Below are positions 8,425 through 15,605 of a stretch of DNA of 64,000 nucleotides, piece after piece. The DNA is from PGZG01 sp046292765. GTDB lineage: Bacteria > Pseudomonadota > Gammaproteobacteria > Pseudomonadales > Alcanivoracaceae. The translations under genes and the position numbers were made by a program. The notes beneath the pieces are model-generated. The model did not search any database. It was not told the origin of the DNA and was given only the letters and a program-made list of their open reading frames with translations. Position 1 is the first letter of the stretch. Every line of letters starts with the position of its first letter. The DNA lies in contig JBKBQA010000002.1 of assembly GCA_046292765.1 (NCBI GenBank), forward strand, positions 372,001 to 436,000, in the 5' to 3' direction.

Positions 8425-10551
8425 ATGAGCGCGGACGTCGCAGCGGTTCCGTTGCCAGGATTGCGTAATGATCTGCATATCCACCCCGGAGCAAGGGATT
8501 ATCGCGGCGCGCCTACCTGGGTTTTGCAGGATCCGGTCAGGGGGCAGTTCTACCAGATCGATGAGTCCGGGTTTTATCTTCTTTCATGCTGGCGACTGGG
8601 AACCCCGGAAAAAGTCCTCAGGGCTGTTCAAGAGCGCTTCGGCGTGGAGCTGGATGAGGAGAAGTTTCGTGATTTTCTCAGTTTTCTGATTGGCGCCGAG
8701 CTGGTGGTGGCCGACGCCGGCTATCTGCGCGATCGCCTCTCTCAGGCTCGCGCGCTCAAGGATCAGTCGCTGCTGAGCTGGATTACACACCGATACCTGT
8801 TTTTCCGCATCCCGCTGGTCCGTCCGGATCGCTTTCTGGAGAGGCTGTACCCGCTGGTGCGGCCGCTGTTGTCACCCTTTTTTCTTCGTCTGACGCTGAT
8901 TATCGGATTGATAGGGTTGCTGATGGCGGCACGACGCTGGCATGAGCTTGTGGCGGCGGTCCCCTGGTTCTTTACCCTTGAAGGGATGGCGGTCTTCTTT
9001 GTCGTGCTGTCACTGGTAAAAGTTCTGCATGAGTTGGGGCATGGCCTTGCCTGCAAGCACTATGGTCTTCAAGTGCCAACCATGGGGGTTGCCTTTATGG
9101 TGATGTGGCCGGTTTTGTATACAGATGCCACGGATTCCTGGCGTTTGAGGGGAAGATTGCAGCGAGCGTTGATTGATTCTGCCGGCGTGATTACCGAATT
9201 GATGCTGGCCTGCTACGCGCTGTTCTTGTGGAGCCTGCTCCCCGACGGCATGTTGCGCAGTGTGGCGCTCACGGTGGCAACCACCACCATTGTGCTCAGC
9301 CTGCTGGTCAACCTGAATCCGTTTATGCGTTTTGATGGCTATTATTTTCTTTCCGATATTTCCAATATCCCGAACATCCAGAACCGCTCGTTCGCGCTGG
9401 CGCGCTGGCAGATCAGGCGCTGGCTGTTCGGCTCGACCCGGGACCTGCCAGAGCGGTTTCCGCCCCATATTCATCGCTGGTTGGTGCTCTATGCTTTCGG
9501 TACCTGGATATACCGTTTCCTGTTGTTTCTTGGTATTGCCTTGCTGGTATACCACTTTTTCTTCAAAGCTCTGGGGGTGGTGCTTTTTGTTGTCGAGATC
9601 TGGTGGTTCATTCTGCGTCCGGTGGTTGCCGAGGTGAAACAGTGGCCTGCTTTTCTCAAAACCATGGGACAGATACGTCGCCGGCGGATGTTCTGGTTCG
9701 GACTCGGGTTCATCCTTCTCGGGGCTATTCCGTGGCGTAGCGAAATGCTGGTGCCAGCGCAGCTTGATACCGCCAGCGTGCACCGTATTTACCCTGCCAT
9801 TGACGGGCAGGTCACCCGGATACATGTTCAGGAAGGTGATCGGGTTGCAGCGGGCGATCTGTTGATTGAAATGGCGTCTGCGCAGATCGAACATGAGCTG
9901 TACGTGGCGCGTCTGGACGTGGAGCGGGTGGAAAGCGTCCTGTCCCGCTCGCTGGGACATAATGAGCTGGTGGCAAGGAGGCTGGTCCTTGAGCAACAGC
10001 TGGCTCAGGCTCGCTCCACGCTCGACGCCCTTCAGCGCAAACGACAACGGCTGGAGATTCGCAGCCCGGTGGCCGGGCAGGTGCGGGATCTGTATACCGA
10101 TCTTCATGAAGGGCGCTGGATAACCCATCAGCTTCATTTGCTGTCTGTGAATGACACCGCAAGGCCGCGTTTGCTGGCATGGGTGGGCGATGACGACGTC
10201 GAACGCCTTCGAGCCGGTGCCACCGGCTATTTCCACAGTCAGTCTGGCCAGCCTTTTGGCGCCGTTCCGGTGCGGGTGGTGCGGGTCGAATCCAGCGTGG
10301 TCAGTGAGATCGACCAGCCTATGCATGCTTCCATGTTCGGCGGCAGTATCCCGGTGCGGGTGAGTGACGGCGACCGACTGGTTCCCGAGGTGGCACTGTA
10401 CCGGGTCTGGCTGGAGGCGGATCAGCCGGTTCCGGAAGCCATGCTGTCCCAGACCAAGGGTTGGGCCCGACTCAAGGGCGAGCGACGGAGCCTTTTCGGG
10501 GTGGCCTGGCGTTGGCTGGTCGGAGGGCTGATTCGTGAAGCCGGCTTCTAG
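8425..10551 (+). CDS. PqqD-like / M50 site-2-type metalloprotease / HlyD-like fusion
   Basis: 708 residues. Residues 1-100 resemble a PqqD-type peptide-binding domain (substrate-recognition fold of peptide-modifying systems). Multiple membrane segments follow, with the zinc motif HELGH at 202-206 and the second M50 motif NLNPFMRFDG at about 296-305, so the active site looks complete. After a last membrane segment (about 424-440) there is a periplasmic HlyD/lipoyl-like part with a coiled-coil hairpin (IYPAIDGQVTRIHVQEGD; RSPVAGQVRDL). The start is 1 nt past the preceding stop. This architecture occurs in peptide-export and modification loci (YydH-like, annotated as site-2 protease family). Here it may take the place of the missing ABC or RND motor, or process the exported protein; which, cannot be told. 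Confidence 0.85.
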   Translation: MSADVAAVPLPGLRNDLHIHPGARDYRGAPTWVLQDPVRGQFYQIDESGFYLLSCWRLGTPEKVLRAVQERFGVELDEEKFRDFLSFLIGAELVVADAGYLRDRLSQARALKDQSLLSWITHRYLFFRIPLVRPDRFLERLYPLVRPLLSPFFLRLTLIIGLIGLLMAARRWHELVAAVPWFFTLEGMAVFFVVLSLVKVLHELGHGLACKHYGLQVPTMGVAFMVMWPVLYTDATDSWRLRGRLQRALIDSAGVITELMLACYALFLWSLLPDGMLRSVALTVATTTIVLSLLVNLNPFMRFDGYYFLSDISNIPNIQNRSFALARWQIRRWLFGSTRDLPERFPPHIHRWLVLYAFGTWIYRFLLFLGIALLVYHFFFKALGVVLFVVEIWWFILRPVVAEVKQWPAFLKTMGQIRRRRMFWFGLGFILLGAIPWRSEMLVPAQLDTASVHRIYPAIDGQVTRIHVQEGDRVAAGDLLIEMASAQIEHELYVARLDVERVESVLSRSLGHNELVARRLVLEQQLAQARSTLDALQRKRQRLEIRSPVAGQVRDLYTDLHEGRWITHQLHLLSVNDTARPRLLAWVGDDDVERLRAGATGYFHSQSGQPFGAVPVRVVRVESSVVSEIDQPMHASMFGGSIPVRVSDGDRLVPEVALYRVWLEADQPVPEAMLSQTKGWARLKGERRSLFGVAWRWLVGGLIREAGF

Positions 10552-10588
10552 GGCAGGTCGGTCGGCCAGGGGCAGCCGTCTGGCAGGT

Positions 10589-10604
10589 GGCCGCTTTTGC
10601 GGCC
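10589..10604 (+). other. Short hairpin after the M50 gene
   Basis: GGCCGC-TTTT-GCGGCC is a perfect 6-bp stem with a TTTT loop, 37 nt after the stop of the M50 gene. There is no T-run behind it, so it is not called a terminator. It just precedes the candidate promoter at 10597-10624. Confidence 0.35.
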
Positions 10605-10624
10605 CTTGGCCCCGGGCCTATAGT
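10597..10624 (+). promoter_or_regulatory. Possible sigma-70 promoter for the lipoprotein genes
   Basis: TTGCGG (10597-10602), 16-nt spacer, TATAGT (10619-10624), about 30 nt before the GTG start at 10654. The -10 box is good (5 of 6), the -35 weak. If used, the three lipoprotein genes have their own transcription start besides read-through from the export genes. Confidence 0.35.
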
Positions 10625-10653
10625 GATGGACATGGTAAGGACAGGGTCAGGCT

Positions 10654-13038
10654 GTGTTACCCATAAGTCGCTGGTTACAGGTGTTGCTGCTCTCGCTCGC
10701 GCTGTTGGCGACAGCCGCCTGTGGTGGCGGGGGAGGTGGTAGCGCCGAACCACCACCGGGCGGCGGCTCTCCGGAAGAGCCTCCGCCGGAGCCTCCGGGT
10801 GATCCTGTGCCGGTTTTCGCGCCACCGGCCCGTCCTGCCGAGGGTGTTCTGCTTGGCAGGGTACAAAAGGGCATCTTGGTGGCGGCCGAGGTTACCGCGG
10901 CGCGCTGGTCTGAGGGCGCATGGATCGCTGTGGACACCACCGTCAGTGACGAAGCTGGCCATTTTCAACTGGTGGTGGGCGACGGGGCTGGTCCCGTGCG
11001 CATCACCGCTCGACGCATCTCCGGCAGTGCCTTGATCTGCGATTTTACCGGATCCAGTTGTCAGGCGCTGGGCACCAGCTTCGGCGGTCTCTTCAATCTT
11101 CCGGTGCCGCTACAGCTGGAGGCCATCGTGCCGGGTGGACACACTGGCGACTATGTAGTGGTGTCGCCGCTAACCGATCTGGCTGCCGGCTGGGTTGATC
11201 AGTTTCCGGGCGATCCGACGAATCAGAAAGCACAGATCGCCCTGCGCCGGGTGGCGGATATTTTCGCTTTGCCGACGGATTTTGTCTGGCACTATCCGAT
11301 CGACATCACCCGCGCTGAACAGATCGAGTGGGCCTCCGCAGCAACACTTCAGCACGCCTGGTTGTCGGCGGCCATCGGACAGGACATGCTCAACCGGTTA
11401 TTTGCCGAAAGCCTGATGCCGGAGGACTATTTCGGCGGGCTCGCCGCGGCCTTTGCCGGTGAGATGGGTCAGGCCAATGGCGTCTGGCTGGGGCATATCC
11501 GGGCACTGCTTGATCAGGTCACCAGCACGGTCAGCAGCAAGCTGTCGTTATCCCGCTCGCTGGACGACATCAGTGTTCTTGTCGCCACCCTCGATCAGTA
11601 TCAGGAGGCGCTGACGTCGTTGCCCTGGCCGATGGTGCCCGGCGCGGACGATGCCGCACCAGCGCAGCAATTGCTGGATCATCTGGATCACTATCTGGTG
11701 GATCTTGGTATGGCCGAGTCCGGTGACTGGCGCCAGCGTATCGCGGCACTGACCTCCTGGCTTGAGGGCGAGGCGGAAGAATGGAACGCGGCGCGGGTGA
11801 TACTGGACGCGCTGGTTCATGGCGTGGTCGCGGGCTATGCACTGGAGTCCCTGACGGGGCTGGAAAGCTGCGTCGATATCGGCGATCAGGCAGCGAACCT
11901 GATCGCCACCGGCCTCACCGACACAGTGCCGTTGACGCTGGTAGCAGGCGACAGGGCGCCGGACTATCTCCGTGTCTGTCCCGCCGACACCGGCATTGAT
12001 CTGGTGTTCGGTGGCGCCGGCCGTTCCTTTCTCGACTATGACGTTGACCTGCGCCTTCGCGTGCAAACGCTGGCGCTGGACGCCGGTATGCGCTCGATCA
12101 GCCTGAGCTTTGTTAACGATGCCGTGGTGGTCGATGGCATCACTGTCACGGTGGTGGCGGCCGGCAGTCAGTTGTCGCTGCAGCATGGCGACGATGAGGC
12201 TGCCAGGGAAACACTGCGCGGGCTGATGGAAATACTGGTAGGCGGCGAACCGGACAGCGCCCGTCTGCTTGCCATTCGCGATGCCGAGTCGGTGATCGCG
12301 CTGCAGTTGGAAGGCGACGTCGCTAGCGTGGTGCAGCCGGCCCGTCGAAACCGTCTGCTGCTAGACGCCGAGATGGAGTTGACCGCGCCGCAGTATCTTG
12401 CTGGTGAAGCGCCGCTGGCGCGGATTCGCCTCGCTGATGTCGATATGGATTATCGCGACGATAGTGGTGCATCGGTATTTCGCTTAACCCTTCGTCAGCA
12501 TGGCGCGGGCATGGCGTTGCTGACTGATCCCGATATTCAGCTTGATCGGCCGGTGTCGATACGGGGCAGCTGGCAATTGGCCGCTTTTGAGTTGCCGGTG
12601 CTGGATATCAATGTCGATGGTGAATCCGCCTGGCTGTCCCGGCAGATGCAGCGATTTCTCGGCTTGTTCGATGGCCTCGGTGGTTTTGTGACAGACTGGG
12701 CACAGGTGGATTTCCATGGTGCGGCAGAATGGCGAGTGCAGGACCCTGCAAGGGATTATCCTCACTACCAGATGGTCGCTGCGGATCAGTTGCTGATCTT
12801 TGCTGACGCCACGACCCAGAATGCCGTGCTGGATCTGAATCTGGTCAGCGGTGGTGGTGGTTATCTGGGCATTGGCAACAGTCTGCTGGGTACTGCGCTG
12901 TTCTGGTATGGAGCGGAGGATCTGGCTGGTGTTGATGTGGCAGCGCTTGGACGCGCCAATCGGGTGTATCGCTGGGCGGAGGCATTTACTCGTACGCCGC
13001 CGCTGCCGCCGGCGCCACCGCCGGACGGATTGCAGTAG
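10654..13038 (+). CDS. Large lipoprotein of unknown function
   Basis: 794 residues. It starts at GTG 10654 behind an AAGGACAGG purine stretch and opens with a lipoprotein signal (lipobox LLATAAC) followed by a Gly, Pro and Glu-rich linker of about 40 residues, so it is a long-tethered lipoprotein. Residues about 65-150 look like a small beta-sandwich (VLLGRVQKGILVAAEVTA), as in carboxypeptidase-regulatory-like domains. The rest alternates helical (about 180-400) and beta-rich (about 430-790) parts with no motif I recognise. The C-terminus is proline-rich (PPLPPAPPPDG). It lies 102 nt after the M50 gene and 11 nt before the next lipoprotein, so it likely belongs to the same surface locus. Confidence 0.7.
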   Translation: MLPISRWLQVLLLSLALLATAACGGGGGGSAEPPPGGGSPEEPPPEPPGDPVPVFAPPARPAEGVLLGRVQKGILVAAEVTAARWSEGAWIAVDTTVSDEAGHFQLVVGDGAGPVRITARRISGSALICDFTGSSCQALGTSFGGLFNLPVPLQLEAIVPGGHTGDYVVVSPLTDLAAGWVDQFPGDPTNQKAQIALRRVADIFALPTDFVWHYPIDITRAEQIEWASAATLQHAWLSAAIGQDMLNRLFAESLMPEDYFGGLAAAFAGEMGQANGVWLGHIRALLDQVTSTVSSKLSLSRSLDDISVLVATLDQYQEALTSLPWPMVPGADDAAPAQQLLDHLDHYLVDLGMAESGDWRQRIAALTSWLEGEAEEWNAARVILDALVHGVVAGYALESLTGLESCVDIGDQAANLIATGLTDTVPLTLVAGDRAPDYLRVCPADTGIDLVFGGAGRSFLDYDVDLRLRVQTLALDAGMRSISLSFVNDAVVVDGITVTVVAAGSQLSLQHGDDEAARETLRGLMEILVGGEPDSARLLAIRDAESVIALQLEGDVASVVQPARRNRLLLDAEMELTAPQYLAGEAPLARIRLADVDMDYRDDSGASVFRLTLRQHGAGMALLTDPDIQLDRPVSIRGSWQLAAFELPVLDINVDGESAWLSRQMQRFLGLFDGLGGFVTDWAQVDFHGAAEWRVQDPARDYPHYQMVAADQLLIFADATTQNAVLDLNLVSGGGGYLGIGNSLLGTALFWYGAEDLAGVDVAALGRANRVYRWAEAFTRTPPLPPAPPPDGLQ

Positions 13039-13049
13039 GGCAACGAATC

Positions 13050-15605
13050 ATGTCAGGCAGAATAACAAGCATGAACTGGCAGTTAACGGATCAGACAACA
13101 ATGTGGCGTGGACTTCTTCGCTGGACGGGCGTTGTTGTTGTGCTGCTGTTTGCGCTTGGCTGCGGCGGTGGTGGAAGCCAGTCGACGCCAGTCGATCCAG
13201 TGCCGCCGCCGGTGGAACCACCGGACAGTGGTGGCGACACCGGCGAACCACAGGACCCCGTGGATCCCGGTGACGGCAGCGAGGATCCGCCCGAGGAGCC
13301 ACCGCCGGAGGAGCCCCCGGGCGACGATCATGGCGGCGATACACCGCCTGCCGGCAGTGACCCCGTGTTGCCTGACCCGGAACCCGATGATGCCGGGGCC
13401 TGGTACCCCAACTTCGAGAGCCCTCAGGTGGCGCCCTTGCGTCTGTCGCCGGATGGATCACGACTGTTCGCCGCCAATACGGCCGCTGGCCGATTGTCGG
13501 TGTTCTCACTGGCCGATCCGCGCCAGCCTGTTCGTATTGCAGAAATTCCAGTAGGTATTGATCCGGTATCGGTGTTGCCGCTCAGCAACGATGAGGTCTG
13601 GGTGGTCAATCATGTTTCCGGCACCATCAGTGTCGTGTCGGTAAGCCGGGGAGTTGTCGTCGATACACTGATCGCTGGCACGGAGCCTGCCGATATTGTG
13701 CTGATCAATGGCATGGTGGTGGTGTCCGTGTCCCGGGAGCGGGCGCTGTGGTTGTTTGACCCGTCAGAGCGGGTTCGGAAAGGCAGCTTGCCACTGGTCG
13801 GTGAGGCGCCACGATCGATGGTGGTGAGTCCGGATGGCAACAGGCTCTATGTGGCGTTTGCCCTCGGTGGCAATGGCACCACCCTGATGCCGCTGCGGGC
13901 CAATCCGCCGTCGCCGGAACACAGCATGGAGATCGAGGGTCTGCCGCCGGGGCCTCAGGTTGGCATGATCATCGATTCCCGCGATGAAGCGCTCAATGGC
14001 TTTATGAATTTTTCCCTTGCCGATCACGATGTGGCTGAAATTGATGTCGACACCGGTACAGTGCGCTACCTGCGTCGCGCCGGCACTGTCAATCTGGCGC
14101 TGGCGCTGGATCCAGCCGGGGAGTTTCTCTACCTTGCCGGTACCGAGGCACATAATCTGACGTTTTTCCAGCCGAATCTGCGCGGCAGGTTTGTCGATAA
14201 CCGCATCACCCGTTTCCAGCTCGACAGTGACGAGCGTGAACTGATTTTGCTCGATCGGGAAGTGGATCCGGCAACCCTGCCCGATGCCCTCGCCAGAGAA
14301 CAGGCGCTGGCACAGCCGGCCGCCATGGTGTTTCACCCGGATGGCCAGTCATTCTGGCTGGCCGCGTTTGGCAGTGATCGATTGGCAAAATTGTCGGCGA
14401 ACGGCGAGGTGCTGTTACGAGTCGATATTCGCATCGATGCTGACACTGTGCGCGGACCTCGCGCGCTGGCCATGTCAGCGGGCGGGGATTATCTCTATGT
14501 GCAGAACCGCATTGCCAACTCTCTGATGGTGCTCGATGTAGAGGCTGGCACTGTAATCTCTGAACAGCCCGTTGGCAGTCATGAACTCGAGCCCGCCTTT
14601 GTGCGCGAGGGCCGAGGCTTGCTCTACGATGCGCGCCTTTCCGGTAGCGGCGCTCACAGTTGTGCCTCCTGCCATGTCGATGGCGGCACCGACAATCTGG
14701 CCTGGAATCTCGGCGATCCCACCGCATCGATGCGCTATGTTCAGGATCCCGAAAGTGGCGAGTGGCTCAGCATGCATCCGCTCAAGGGGCCTTTGGTCAC
14801 CCAGCCGCTGTCCGGATTGCATGGCCACAAGGCCTTCCACTGGCGTGGTGATCTGCCAGCACTGCAATCCTTTAATGCCCTGTTTCCCAATCTGATGGCC
14901 GCGCCGCCACTAGCGGATCCGGAGATCGACAAGCTGGCCGCTTTCATGAACAGCATCGCCATGCTGCCGAACCCGAACCTGCGTCTCGATGGCAGTCTGC
15001 CTGCCACGCTGGGCGGCTATAGTCCTGCCACCGGTGTCAGCAGTTTCGAATCCCAGTGTAGCAGTTGCCACAGCCTGCCCGGGCGGCAGCCGCTCAAGTA
15101 CATCCTGCGACCCAATGGCACCCATCTGATGGTGTCGTCGCTGCGTCGTTTTTACCGCAAGGATGGTTATCGCAACGCACCGGGCGCCGTCAGCACCATC
15201 GGTTTCGGTGTCTTGAAGGATGGCTCCGAGGCGCCCGAACTGAGTGCCGATATCTTTGCTTTCATGTTTTCCTGGGATACAGGCACGGCGCTGACCGTAG
15301 GTCATGCCGTGACGTTGGATGCCAGCAACTTTGCGGATAGCCTTTTGCAGCAACGCTGGCAGACGTTGCAGACGCGCTCGGGAGAGGATGCCAACGCGCT
15401 GCTGGTGCATGGCGAGCTGGACGGTGCGGCCAGCGCCTGGGAATACCTGCCGGAGCAGCAGCAGTATCGCCGCTGCGGTGGCGACCAGCTCGTTACTCTT
15501 GACTGGTTTCTTGATCGTCTTGAGGCGGGCAGCAGCACCCTGACGGCGCAGGGCCTGCCGGTGGGGGCAGGGAGCTGTCAACGGTTTGTTGGAATCACGC
15601 CGTGA
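13050..15605 (+). CDS. Lipoprotein with beta-propeller and dihaem cytochrome c peroxidase-like domain
   Basis: 851 residues from ATG 13050; an in-frame ATG at 13101 sits closer to the signal peptide (VVVVLLFALGC lipobox) and is an alternative start. A very long acidic Pro/Glu/Asp/Gly linker (to about residue 110) is followed by a YncE/YVTN-like propeller (SPDGSRLFAANTAAGRLSVFSL; SPDGNRLYVAF) and then a cytochrome part with two haem-binding motifs, CASCH at 538-542 and CSSCH at 670-674. The second half resembles MauG/cytochrome c peroxidase-type proteins fused to propellers. It should be exported by Sec, lipidated and haem-loaded in the periplasm. The role is unknown; an oxidative maturation step on an extracytoplasmic partner is one guess. 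It overlaps the next gene by GTGA. Confidence 0.8.
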   Translation: MSGRITSMNWQLTDQTTMWRGLLRWTGVVVVLLFALGCGGGGSQSTPVDPVPPPVEPPDSGGDTGEPQDPVDPGDGSEDPPEEPPPEEPPGDDHGGDTPPAGSDPVLPDPEPDDAGAWYPNFESPQVAPLRLSPDGSRLFAANTAAGRLSVFSLADPRQPVRIAEIPVGIDPVSVLPLSNDEVWVVNHVSGTISVVSVSRGVVVDTLIAGTEPADIVLINGMVVVSVSRERALWLFDPSERVRKGSLPLVGEAPRSMVVSPDGNRLYVAFALGGNGTTLMPLRANPPSPEHSMEIEGLPPGPQVGMIIDSRDEALNGFMNFSLADHDVAEIDVDTGTVRYLRRAGTVNLALALDPAGEFLYLAGTEAHNLTFFQPNLRGRFVDNRITRFQLDSDERELILLDREVDPATLPDALAREQALAQPAAMVFHPDGQSFWLAAFGSDRLAKLSANGEVLLRVDIRIDADTVRGPRALAMSAGGDYLYVQNRIANSLMVLDVEAGTVISEQPVGSHELEPAFVREGRGLLYDARLSGSGAHSCASCHVDGGTDNLAWNLGDPTASMRYVQDPESGEWLSMHPLKGPLVTQPLSGLHGHKAFHWRGDLPALQSFNALFPNLMAAPPLADPEIDKLAAFMNSIAMLPNPNLRLDGSLPATLGGYSPATGVSSFESQCSSCHSLPGRQPLKYILRPNGTHLMVSSLRRFYRKDGYRNAPGAVSTIGFGVLKDGSEAPELSADIFAFMFSWDTGTALTVGHAVTLDASNFADSLLQQRWQTLQTRSGEDANALLVHGELDGAASAWEYLPEQQQYRRCGGDQLVTLDWFLDRLEAGSSTLTAQGLPVGAGSCQRFVGITP

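Noticed and set aside
9010..10326. 438-codon open frame on the - strand inside the M50 gene
   Set aside because: Shadow of a GC-rich gene with intact zinc motifs on the + strand; the opposite-strand translation has no recognisable fold.
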